Positions 24,590 through 34,883 of a stretch of DNA of 64,000 nt are shown piece after piece. Made by a program: the position numbers and the translations under genes. The stretch is from Oxytricha trifallax (Eukaryota > Ciliophora > Spirotrichea > Sporadotrichida > Oxytrichidae): the NCBI GenBank assembly GCA_000711775.1, contig ARYC01000199.1, positions 62,001 through 126,000 of the forward strand, read 5' to 3'. Within the stretch, counting starts at the first letter, position 1; every line of letters starts with the position of its first letter. The notes beneath the pieces were generated by a model that was given only the letters and a program-made list of their open reading frames with translations, had not been told where the DNA came from and did not search any database.

Positions 24590-27500
24590 ATGTCAAACTG
24601 GTTTGAAAAATATGATTAAGAAACTTATCTAACTTCTTTTAATTCAATAAAGTAAACCTATAATTTCAATTTAATTTAAATCCTTCTTATTAGGAAAATA
24701 TAGAATATGTTGTAGCATTTGATAAGTTTACTAAGACTATAACCCTTTATCAAAGATGTAAACATTTTAAAAATCTCATGCTTTTGATTTGATAATCCAA
24801 CAATTTCAATCATACCTTGGACATCACATAGAAATAAAAAAAATAATAGATCCTCTCTCAGATATTTGCCTTTCAAACGTGATAAAATAATTAGATATGA
24901 TTAAAACTGTATTTGAAACTGAGGGACTCTTGGGTATGACTGAGACTTTCACTTCATACTGTGATAAAATATTAGACTTCGTGCATGCGGAAAAATTCTA
25001 TATTTTCACTTGTGTTCAAATGATTAATTCCACCAATCCAAAGGATTTCTACAGAGAGCGCTCTCTTTTTTCACTACTAAGAATATTTTACTTTTTGGCT
25101 TCTTTAAAGGAAGTTATTGAAAACTAAACATTTGGCAAGGATCTGAATTTAGATTCAATAAGGGAATTACAACAGTATATGCTGGGGTTATTTGAGATTT
25201 TACTAGGGAAACTTGATACCTATCAATACATAAATCCAAACATTATTTTTGTATGCTAGAAATCTAACACAATTATGGAGCATTTAATTGACTAAGAGCT
25301 TTATGGAGAAGCCATCGTAAAAAGTCTTCAAGCTAAATTTCAAACAATGTTAGAGGAAGTCACAAATGTAATGGCTAATACAGTTAATGAACTCAGAAAT
25401 ATTATTACCGCTGAATTGAAAAAATAAGGCAACTCCAGAGATGGAAGCACAAGCACAGCTCCAAATTATGGTAATTATGAATATAATAATAGAGGCAGCT
25501 CACCTTACAACAGCAATTAGAGAAAAAACTTCTTGACTTCAAGACAGCCGACATAGCCAGGTAACAATCGTAAAAAATCAGGCTCATCTAATGAAATGAG
25601 AGGGACAAATGAAGGCAATAACTATTATACACATCGCTAGATAGGAAATAAAAACACTACACCAACTTCAGGTACAGAGAGGACTGCAATGATTCGAGGT
25701 GGAGGTATGGCAAGTATATTCGGGAGAGATGTGGATTAAATGACAGTAGCCAAATCGGTATTCACTTAAAAATCAAAACTAGGAAACAGAGTAGCTCAAA
25801 TGATGCTGAACAAAACTAATGTCGTTAAGGAAAAGAAACTACTCAATGAGATAGTGAAACAAGATGAAAACATAGACTTGGATAAAATTAAGAAATACTT
25901 TGAAAATGTCATTAATGAAAAGCATTTCCTAAATAATTACGGAAAGGCTAGGTTGAGAAACCAGGCAGGGATGATTGCGACATCAGCTGAGGATGAGAAC
26001 TTTCATTTGCAGAGATAGTCTGATGTGCAGATAGCCAAGAGATTTTTTAAGCAGGGCATGATTTAGATGCCTCAAAATCATTTCAGAGAAGCTTAAAACA
26101 AGACTAGGATCAGTAACCTGTAGAGAGATCAGTATTGGATTAAAGTGAAAAGTCAAGCCAATAGATAAAGAGAGAGTGAAAAATCTCCAGGTGGTGGCAA
26201 AGATCTGTTAGCTCAACTACGAAGAACTAATTTTAGGGGAAGCAATTTCTATGATTTGCAATCGAGTAGAGATAATTAGGCATCAGCTATTGGAAACATG
26301 ATATTCAATGGAGTGATGAGAGAGAAGACTGGCATTATCAAGGAACACAATCATATTGATATTTATAGAGGGAGAGATACTGGGTTCCCTCAGACTTAAA
26401 GATAACAGTAACATAATAGAGGATAGTCACATGATTTAAATATATATTTTTTAAAAAATAATAAGTCTAGTAATTTATTTATGATACGATGAGTGGGAAC
26501 AACAGAGTATTCAACGTTAATAGCGATGATGATGATGAATATTAATAAAATAGAAACAAGTATGATGATGAAAACATTTCAGGTGATGATGAGTTTGGCA
26601 CATATAATAGAGGCAGAAGAGAAAGACAAAAAACTAATGACACAGCAGCTGGATCATATGAAGTATTAGACACTAAGGAATTTATTCCAATCGGGAACCA
26701 AGGAAATGTCATAATTGGTAGTTTATCTTCAAAGATTGGCAAAGGAATCCTTAAACTATAGTAATTTAATCATGAAATTGACTTTAACTATTTTGATTTG
26801 TTTACTAAAGGGGGTATATTAGACAATCCCAAGTATAAAGAAACCATATACCATCCTTAGTACGATTAACTTAAAAAGAAAGAATAGGAAGTTGAAAAGA
26901 CTGAAAACTTAGTGTAGGGATTGTTCAACAAGATCAAAGAACAGTATACAGACAGACTAGCCAATCTATTTGTGAATAAATCTGGCACTGAGGAGGTCAA
27001 AGCTATCATGAATGAATACATGATTGAAGATCTTGATGATAATCGATATGAAGCCGACGATTAAGAGGACGTAAATGACGGCGATAAATCTAAAAGCAAC
27101 AAAAATGTTTCGAAAGACATGCTGAAAGGAGGTAAGAATGTTCCATAGAACAACAGAAGAAACTTAAATAACAGAAACATCAAACGAAGAGATGGTATCA
27201 ACTCAGTGAGTAAAGATGCGATTTAATCTTAGATACAGCTTTTAAAATTGCGGGGTGAGATTGATCCCATACTCTTCCAAAAAACTCAAAGTGAGTTGTC
27301 TTTAGAGATTAAAGCCTAACAATAGCAATAGCACATGAGAGATTTGAGGAATAACAATTAGCCATCATTCGGCAAAAGAGATAGACTCAACAACAATAAT
27401 TATTAGTTTATGAACTCAAATAAGTTCAATCCTTTTGCTTAGTTTGGTGGGGATGACGAGGAAGATTTTCACATGGCTTTATTATAGAGAGAGTTAAGCG

Positions 27501-27868
27501 GGAGGACTCCAGAGGAATTTTCAGATGAAAGTTTGTTTGGAGAAGATAAGATTGAAGACCTCCTCGAGAAGAAACAAATTATCTTTGCTTTTTCACTTTT
27601 ATAACAAAGCTTCTAGAGATAGGCAAACGGTACAAGTTCAAGTCATATAGCAGAGAGTTTTATTAGAGACAGCAAAGGCAGTCCTCTCCTTCTAACTCAA
27701 AATCTATTTAATCGAAGCGGCTTGCTAAATAACCAATTGAAGAATGTTAATAGTGTCATTGGTGGGGGTGGTTTGACTAACAGAACCTCTCAGCAAATTG
27801 ATGATATTACTTCTAACAAGGGATTGATCGATTTGAGTTAGCAATTTAAAAACAACAACAGATATTGA
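24590..27868 (+). CDS. Large N/Q/G-rich hypothetical protein, 1033 aa
   Basis: Begins MSNWFEKYDQETYL. The first 280 residues look globular and helical (MIKTVFETEGLLGMTETFTS, SLFSLLRIFYFLASLKEVIE). A Gly/Asn/Ser-rich linker follows, then a helical block near 25680-26000 (FGRDVDQMTVAKSVFTQKSK, LDKIKKYFENVINEK), then long polar regions with Asp runs and Gln runs. IESs at 24650-24702 and 26436-26485 and an intron at 24758-24831 leave 3102 bases, exactly 1034 codons. Without removal of the second IES the frame would stop at 26492, one base past the start of what looks like a new ATG frame. A cytoskeletal or scaffold role would fit the build, but no family is recognised. Confidence 0.7.
24650..24702. 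other. IES, 53 bp, pointer ATA
   Basis: ATA at 24647-24649 and 24700-24702. Removal joins YLTSFNSI to EYVVAFDKF. The GT..AG choices in this interval give the wrong frame. Confidence 0.55.
26436..26485. other. IES, 50 bp, pointer ATGAT
   Basis: ATGAT at 26431-26435 and 26481-26485. Removal fuses two long frames (RGQSHD to TMSGNNRVF) that otherwise abut as TGA/ATG. Confidence 0.75.
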
Positions 27869-27948
27869 TTTGATTTAATTTAATTATAATCTTAATCATT
27901 CTTGGATTTTGCTTGAAACTAAAAGTATTACAATCGAATTTAATTAAA

Positions 27949-30238
27949 TCAAAAAAGTAAGTTATTTACATTTTAGAGATTGTACTTTACATAACCATTA
28001 TTATTTTCATCAACTCTCTGCCTTTTATTTTAACCTTTCTTTACATAATTACTTCTATCAGTATTGCCACAAGCTTACTAGTTTTTCCTGATCTCTAAGA
28101 CATTTAACTTCTTATTTTTATCTAATATATAAATTCTGCAGGTTTTACTGTCTAAATGTGAGTTTTATTGTGATTTGACAACACTGATACCCAGTATCCT
28201 TGCAGATGGATCGGTGCCTTTATACACATATTCTCTTTGTAGTTTAAACTAACTGTTTCCCCCATCATCTATGAAGTTTATTATTGTAAATATGCACATG
28301 TAGAATGTATTGAAATTTAATTGATATTTATTTAAACTGATTTTGCAATATCTTGAATAAATGCAAGTCATAAGCTCCTTAATTACCCACCAAAAGCAAA
28401 GAAAAATCCTCAATAAATTCCAAGAACAAATATCTCGAATAATTTCGCATGTTAATTATGTCATTTAATTGCAGGTCTTCGAAGTACATTTAGTTTTACA
28501 CATACTGTTTTAGGATTATCTTCATGAATAGCATAAAAAAATAAATTAATGAAGTCTTTTGGGTTCTTCTGGTGCCTAATATCTTATAATTAAAAAAATT
28601 AATTTGTAAGTATCTTGTTATTAATCAGCGAAATACTTCCCACTTGATACATCAATAACTGACAGTTCTAATTTAGCACAGTGAAGCAATAAATATTTAT
28701 CCAGAAGTTGCTCGTTTGATGTCTCACTGCCAGCTTCAACAGGCTTATCCTCAACTATAGCTGAACTTACTTCCTGTTCTATTTTTTAAGGCGGTGCTTA
28801 TAAGAGTGCTAATTCTTCAGAACTCTATAGTACATTATCTTCTTCATCAAAACTATCATCTCCATGTTAATCATTATTCTCCTACGTCTCTGGGTATTCT
28901 TCGAGAAGTTCATCTTCATATGCCATTCTATCCTAAGATAGTCTTTAAAATAGTTATTGCCTTGAGCTTTGCAAATTTTGAATGAGTCTCATTGCATCTC
29001 TCACTCTTAACTCATTCCTATTAACACCATGAACACCCCTTATCAACTCTTATATTGCTATGTTGGTCTGTCTCTAAATACTCTGTTCATTGCTACTTGA
29101 TGATCTTTGCAGGCTTGGTTAAGATAGTATATTAGCTTGTTTTTACTGGATTTACAATTGACATTGATTCTTGTTTATCCATTGAACTGCCCAACCCCAA
29201 TCTTAACTTGGAATAGTCTATCTCGCACATCTATATTCAACTTAAGCAGTACTATCATTTTGTTTCTACATTTCTCTTGATTCCCAAACTCTAACTTATT
29301 TATCTATACTGGTGCTTGCGAAAAACTTTCCACAGGGAGAAAAAGCTACACTGGGCACATTATGAGTGTGAGATAAAATTGTCTATTTGTCTCCCGTGGA
29401 TAAATCATAGACATTGCAGTTGTGGGTGTTTGACCCAACTACAACTCTAGGTGGGAGTTATTAATATAAATACTTAAAAAATAATATAAATTTTAAGAGT
29501 GTTTGAGAACCATCAACACTCCAACACGAATTGTCAGCATATCTGGCAGAAACATTATCGCTAAAAAATAAAAGATTCTTAAGAATAGAAAATATAAAAA
29601 ATTCGTCAAAGAATTAATGGTTATATTTCTTAGCAATTAAATTGTATAAAATTGAATTGCCAAATTTTAATTATAAATTTAATATATTTTGTAGCAATAT
29701 TGAATTTAATGGGATCTTTGTCTAAGTTTTCTAGGAAGAACATTCTTCCATGTCCATCATTATCCACTGTGACTATGAATTGATTTTGATTGCAAGTGAT
29801 TAATTTAATGTTGTTTATCTCAGCCTATAAAATACGCGATAATATACTATTCAACTTACCTCATCACTTTGTAGATTGAGCTTTGTGAATTTATTTTAAT
29901 TGGTAATTTTGAAAGTAACTGGGTCTAATTTATAAACATATAATTCATGATTCACTGCCACTATAAGCAAGCCATATTTTTCACTTACTACCATCAAATT
30001 CATTTTCTATACTCTAATAAATATTTTATCTGTGATTACCCATTCTGGAAGTCTTTATAAAATAAAAAAGATAGAAAATGATGAATATTCTTGGCAGAGT
30101 AGTGATCTTATAATTGATAAGTACTCGATTTATTTTGTAATTTGATCCATTTTGCATATACAAAGGAATATCTTTAATACCACTTTTCATCCACAGATGA
30201 TCTTCAGAGATTTGCTCAAGCACTTCTTTCCACTCCAT
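27949..30238 (-). CDS. WD40 protein of the Crt10 kind
   Basis: Starts MEWKEVLEQISEDHLWMKSG at 30238. WD/beta-propeller signatures include VVGSNTHNCNVYDLSTGDKQ, HTHNVPSVAFSPCGKFFAS and SIDKQVRVWESRE, followed by QDWGWAVQWI, which together recall the Crt10 family. The yeast member regulates ribonucleotide reductase genes; that role is not shown here. A long acidic, Q-rich insert follows, then more propeller (ELSVIDVSSGKYF; GAYDLHLFKIL; DPSARILGISVV). Intron 29825-29859; IESs at 30056-30092, 29587-29614, 29459-29500 and 28586-28616. The region 28290-28500 still has one or two unresolved joints, so the C-terminal 150 residues are provisional. Confidence 0.7.
28586..28616. other. IES, 31 bp, pointer TATCTT
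   Basis: TATCTT at 28580-28585 and 28611-28616 (plus strand). Removal gives DIRHQKNPKDFINLFFYAI in one frame on the minus strand. Confidence 0.6.
29459..29500. other. IES, 42 bp, pointer GAGT
   Basis: GAGT at 29455-29458 and 29497-29500. Removal joins SWSVDG-type sequence ending SQTL to PPRVVVGSNTHN, restoring a WD repeat. Confidence 0.75.
29587..29614. other. Probable IES, 28 bp, pointer AAGAAT
   Basis: AAGAAT at 29581-29586 and 29609-29614, same frame on both sides. A longer IES using TTTTATA repeats nearby is an alternative. Confidence 0.45.
30056..30092. other. IES, 37 bp, pointer TCTT
   Basis: TCTT at 30052-30055 and 30089-30092. Removal joins INYKITTLPR to LPEWVITDK on the minus strand. 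Confidence 0.6.
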
Positions 30239-30627
30239 TGATTTATGAATTTATTAATATTTATAATAAAATTCAATTTTATATTTTCAACTTCCTGAAC
30301 TAATAGTGTATTATTAATTTTTATAGATAAGCCCAGAAATGAGGAATATTCAAAGTTTTAATAAATTTGCTTGCTAGTATAGTAGTATAGGGACCAATCT
30401 AATATAATCTCAATAATTAAGTATTGGGACGTATATATATCGGAATTAATAAAGATACAAGAAGGATCCCAATAAATTTACAAAAAATTAATATAATTTG
30501 TGATTTTATCGTTGCTTAATTAGTATTTAATAAGTTAGAATCAAACTTAAACAACTTCATTCACTCGCACTCAGCAACCACCCAAACCACCAAGTAACTC
30601 ACAATTTAGAAACAAAACATAAATATT
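30239..30627. other. Divergent intergenic region
   Basis: AT-rich spacer between the start of the minus-strand WD40 gene and the start of the plus-strand methyltransferase gene. No distinct element seen. Confidence 0.4.
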
Positions 30628-33034
30628 ATGGATAACGTTGAAACCGCTAGAGTAATGGACGAGCAATACAATGAAGCTTGCACCGACTGGTCAAATGTAT
30701 CGATAAATACTACTCTCAAGGACCTAACTCATTAAATTTAATGAAATGCGTTAGAAGTGAAATAGTGTCTATTATTAAAAAAAGAGTATGAAGTATAAAA
30801 TTGGTTGTTATTTTTAGCATTTTAAGACTGACTGTGTTGAGAGATATCACAAACTAAGCCCAGAGAGATTCGAAAAGACTGACACTCCTTTTATTATCGC
30901 AGAATTTGGATGTGCTACTGGAGCCGCCTCAGTTCTTCCCTTGAAAGCCATCATAGATGCTGTGCGCCGCATCCAACCAGAAATGAGCATCCAAATCATC
31001 CTGAACGATCTCCCAGAAAACCATCATTCCCTAGCCATCGCTGCTGTGTCAGATGGTCTCGCATCCTATGACGATATATACATCATGGTGGCAGGAAAAG
31101 ATTTCACACAACAAGTGTTTGCCTGCAACTCAATTGACTTCGCATACTCGAACATGACTGTATAGATCATCCCTAAAGCCCCCTGCCCCAGAGATGATAA
31201 TGTCTTTTTCCTTGCAAACTCAGAAAACATTCAGACTGAGTAGGGAAAGAAATGGGTTGAAGCTTTTGAAAAACATTGGAGCGCATTTGTGTCAAACAGA
31301 CAAAAAGAATTGAAGCAACACGGGCAACTTTTCATTACTGTTCTTGTCTATGACGACCCTATGCTATCATATCAAATCAAGGAAACCCAATACTTCCATG
31401 AAGTTGCCACTATCTGTCTCAAAAATATCTTGGCTAAGTAAACCAAAAATTAATAACATAGTATACTAACTAATATCAAAGTCTAGATTTGTTTACAACT
31501 TAGTTGACAAATTACCAAGTACTCTGAAGACATCATCCTCCATGTTTAAAAGTCATTATACAGATATTTGTGATTAAATGGACGACAAACTCACAGTAGT
31601 AAGCTCTAATATTCTAATTTTATTTCTACCACGAATATGAGAAGACAAAAGACTCAAAATAAAAAATAGAATTGAAAATCCATTTATCATATAAAAATGC
31701 TTTCTTTGCGTCATAATAACGATATATTTCCAAGATAGATTAGATAAATACAAAGCCAGAAGATTTGAATATCAAAAGAAAACTTCTTCTGTTTTATTAT
31801 ACAATTGATTAAGTTTTTAAGGATATTTATTATTAGAATTATTGCTAGACCTAAATGTTTAAGAAAGTTAAGTCAAATCTTTACCAGATATTTAATTAGA
31901 ATTTTTATTTAGATTTTATGAAGAATTTAAAACTAAATGTAATTATAAATAAATATCTTTTACAGTAATATTGTAGGAATACATTTGATTTGGGAAAATA
32001 AATAATAATTAAAATATCAATAATTTAAATTCGTGGCAGTTAACTTTCTGGAAACCTAGACAATATGGTACTTGTTCGATAGAGAATTTAAAATTCAGCT
32101 GGACTTTACTATTGGCGGTACCCCTCTATCGCATCCCTGAAGCGAGATAACTGACTTTAATTTTGGCATTAAAATCAACTAAACAAATCACCCAAAATTA
32201 AAGTCAAGTTATCTCGCTCCAGGGATGCGATAGAGGGGTACCGCCAATAGTAAAGTCCAGCTAATTTTAAATTCTCTATCGAACAAGTACCATATTGTCT
32301 AGGTTTCAAGAAAGTTAACTGCCACGAATTTAAATTATTGATATTTTAATTATTATTTATTTTCCCAAATCAAATGTATTCCTACAATAATGAGTGAGAA
32401 TGAATTGAAAGTTAGATCAAATGAAATATTAATATAGTCACATAAACTAATAATTTATTGTTTGATTTCATCAGATTGGATGGTCGATGTATGATATGTA
32501 TATGATTATTATTTGATAGATGAGCTGATTGGGTCTTAACAATAACTATCGCCTTAGACTTAATACATCTTTTCGTTAAACTTTTGGAAATGATGATGCA
32601 TTAACTATATATTAAGCGTCAGATCATTTTCGAGTGTTTAAATTAAGAATGTGTTAATCTAGAGCATATCTACTGCTCCAACCAAATCAGCCCTATATGT
32701 GTTAGTAGAACAGCATCTTCATTTACTCAATGAGTGTGCTTCTTCTTCTTTAGCTCATCATAGCTTCTGGACGGCTAATGCGAGGACTCTGAAGCATTCT
32801 GGGTAGATGTGGGCTCTCTCACTGGTGAACTTTGGGAGTGCGTTGTCAAAGAATTCTCTTGAAATGGTCTTCACAAGTTGGGGATCGACTCCCTCATAGG
32901 CCAGACCACCCTCGAGAACGTGACCCCACCATCCCTTAATGTAGGCTGCAACTTTTTAACCAAACTCTCTTGAGTCTCTTCAAAAATATATCAGTGGTAG
33001 AAGTAGTCTACAATGTCATAGCAGTTAGAGCTTA
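30628..33034 (+). CDS. Scrambled SABATH-type carboxyl methyltransferase gene, 363 aa
   Basis: The protein has the SAM-binding motif EFGCATGAAS, the SABATH block ILNDLPENHHS and FAYSNMTVQ at the place of the family's SALHWL segment, so it should transfer methyl from S-adenosylmethionine to a carboxylate (substrate unknown). The plus-strand part is 30628-31609, with an IES at 30734-30821 and a canonical intron at 31438-31486 containing TACTAAC. Its end, TAAGCTCTAA at 31600-31609, recurs inverted at 33025-33034. From there the minus strand continues down to TGA at 32758, reading SSNCYDIVDYFYH and then KVAAYIKGWWGHVLEGG to LALAVQKL. With a 20-bp IES (32976-32995) removed, the total is 1092 bases, 364 codons, the usual size of the family. 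The strand given is that of the 5' part. Confidence 0.85.
30734..30821. other. IES, 88 bp, pointer CATT
   Basis: CATT at 30730-30733 and 30818-30821. Removal joins TTLKDLTH to FKTDCVERYHKLSPERF. Confidence 0.78.
31610..31968. other. AT-rich spacer inside the scrambled locus
   Basis: Between the forward MDS end and the palindrome. I see no coding frame that fits the methyltransferase. Confidence 0.45.
31969..32389. repeat. 421-bp near-perfect palindrome
   Basis: From TATTGTAGGAATACATTTGA to its reverse complement, the two arms of about 190 bp are nearly identical, meeting at an imperfect loop near 32180. The inner 200 bp are much less AT-rich than the surroundings (GGCGGTACCCCTCTATCGCA is included). 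No target duplication or transposase frame is evident. It lies between the two oppositely oriented parts of the scrambled methyltransferase gene. Confidence 0.9.
32390..32757. other. Spacer between palindrome and inverted MDS
   Basis: AT-rich; frames are open on the minus strand but only because TAA/TAG are not stops. No recognised product. Confidence 0.4.
32758..33034 (-). CDS. Inverted 3' MDS of the SABATH methyltransferase
   Basis: Minus-strand coding segment, less AT-rich than its flanks, ending with TGA at 32758. It supplies the C-terminal 80 or so residues of the methyltransferase (YIKGWWGHVLEGG, LVKTISREFFDNALPKF, YPECFRVLALAVQKL). It has no start codon in context of its own, and its upstream edge is the inverted copy of the pointer TAAGCTCTAA. 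Confidence 0.85.
32976..32995. other. Very short IES, 20 bp, pointer AGT
   Basis: AGT (ACT on the coding strand) at 32973-32975 and 32993-32995. Removal replaces an in-frame TGA and joins VDYFYH to SREFGQKVAAYI. Confidence 0.6.
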
Positions 33035-33126
33035 TTATATATTTTTAATTTTAATCTAAAATATAAGGCCCTACAGTTTTAATTGAATTTATAACAATTT
33101 TAAAATCATTTATTCAATAAATCAAA

Positions 33127-33913
33127 ATGTCAAAAGATTTTGAAGAACTCGAGAGTGAGATATTGCATGATAAAGATAGATATTAAAGAGAATTAGAAGA
33201 AAAGATGAAGAGAAAAATGATCTCTTCGAACTTTCTTGAGAATAAAAAGCAATCTGAAATATCCAAATTTGGAGGAGAAGTTCAATCATAAATAATCAAT
33301 TAAAATGAAGAGAAAGAGTCTGCCCTGTAGATATTCTACAAGAATTATATTAAGAGGATTAATAAGATTTTGGTAATTATTTTTTAGTTTTAATGAGAGT
33401 TCTTTTAGTTACCAGTCTTATTTACAGCAATCTGTGGGACATTTACATATCCTATTGCAGTGAGAGTGGCAAGATCCAGGTTATTTAAATTGAGAAATTT
33501 CTATGCAATTCATATAGCAATCTCGCCCTTTCTTGCTTTTATTCATATCAATATTTACTCCGCCTCCTCAACTTACATGATAATTAAGCAATAAGAAGGT
33601 AGATATTTACTCTCTTTAGATATACTTATTTATTATAGAGGAATACTAGAATTACTTGAAGAACAGCAAATCAGCATTAAATAGATAAGACCAAGACACT
33701 GTAAACTAAGGCAACGAAGATTATGGAAAATACTATTACAGATTAAAGAAGAAAGTTTTAAATAAAAAATACACACCTCCCACAGTTGAGGAATTAAAAA
33801 AATTTGAGAAGAGTAAGGAGAGGTAGGAAATATATTAGCTTTTGGATGAAATAGAGAAAGACGATTATAAGATGGCATATGATATAAGATCATACCTTAA
33901 AAACAGATTTTGA
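33127..33913 (+). CDS. Membrane protein with charged flanks, 236 aa
   Basis: Introns at 33373-33408 and 33599-33638 leave 711 bases, 237 codons. The N-terminal 80 residues are charged and helical (EELESEILHDKDRYQRELEEK). A central hydrophobic pair follows (VLFTAICGTFTYPIAV and IHIAISPFLAFIHINIY), then a lysine-rich helical tail (RLKKKVLNKKYTPPTVEELK). Mitochondrial inner membrane placement would be plausible. No family recognised. Confidence 0.75.
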
Positions 33914-33982
33914 TTTGAATTTGAAATATAATGGCTAATTTTTGACTATTAACATAGAATTAATGAATTAAATAATTGTTTA

Positions 33983-34525
33983 TCACATTTAATCACTATT
34001 ATATGCATGAACCAATGAATCATTTTATTACTCATTATTCTACATTTAATGAGATTCCTTCCTTCTTTTAGGTTTCATGTCTATAAGTTTATCGATTTTG
34101 ACTCTAATATCTTTCATTCTCTATTCTAATTTTTAAACATTTATTTTCTACATATCTCTTTGAATCTTCTGAATATTTTTAAAGCTTATATTTGAATCTT
34201 AAAAATCCACTATGTCATTCGATAGTTTCTGATTCTCAATGATTTTATTGTATATTTCTGTTTGATTTTATGCTATTTTGGTGTCAATTGAGTCTAAGAA
34301 GTTATATTGCAGAGTTAAGATTTATTGCAAGTGGTTTGTTTCAATCAGAGATTTGAATTGTTGTTAGATCAACCTTTTATCTGTTAATCACTAAATATAC
34401 AAATAATAGAAATATAAAATAAAAATAAATGCATTGAATGGCAAACTATGAAGTGAGAGATCTTGCAACTTTTTATTAAGGTTATCTTATTTCTATCTTA
34501 AATGTGAGTTTACTTATTTTTCCAT
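33983..34525 (-). CDS. Coiled-coil protein, 158 aa
   Basis: Minus-strand frame from MEKQVNSHLRQKQDNL to a TGA at 33983, with an intron at 34381-34446, giving 159 codons. Long heptad-rich helices (LIETNHLQQILTLQYNFLDS, IQRDMQKINVQKLEQRMKDI) are followed by a basic KPKRRKE segment. Family not recognised; a structural role is inference. Confidence 0.65.
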
Positions 34526-34883
34526 TTTATTATTAAAATAATATTTTTAATTATTAAATTACTTCAACTTAAAACATATTTTAGGTTGTTAAAGTTTTAA
34601 CATAATTAAATAAATCTTGTTCCATAATAATTTTAATAGGTGGGTGATAGACTTTTGTTGTCTATTTATAAGCTGTTTATAAAATGAAGAAATCTAAGTT
34701 GATTCTTATTATATAATTTAATGAAGCTATGTGGATATTTAAATGAAGATTATAAGTCTATGTTTCAAGTCTCAATATCTCACTTGTTAATCATACCAAA
34801 GCAATCATTTTATAGGTTTTATTAAATTTATTGGGTACTCATGTGAATATTTGAGTATTTTAAGCTATTTGCTGTGATGATAT
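34526..34883. other. Intergenic AT-rich stretch
   Basis: Between the start of the coiled-coil gene and the end of the large channel gene. No features recognised. Confidence 0.45.

Noticed and set aside
24780-24800. TTGAT tandem repeat as a five-base IES
   Set aside because: It would restore the frame but is too short to be credible; a 74-bp GT..AG intron at 24758-24831 also restores it.
31442-31518. ACCAA direct repeats that could bound a 72-bp IES in the methyltransferase gene
   Set aside because: Removal gives a 261-residue protein that stops early. The canonical intron 31438-31486 with TACTAAC gives a frame that continues into the inverted pointer and yields the full family length.
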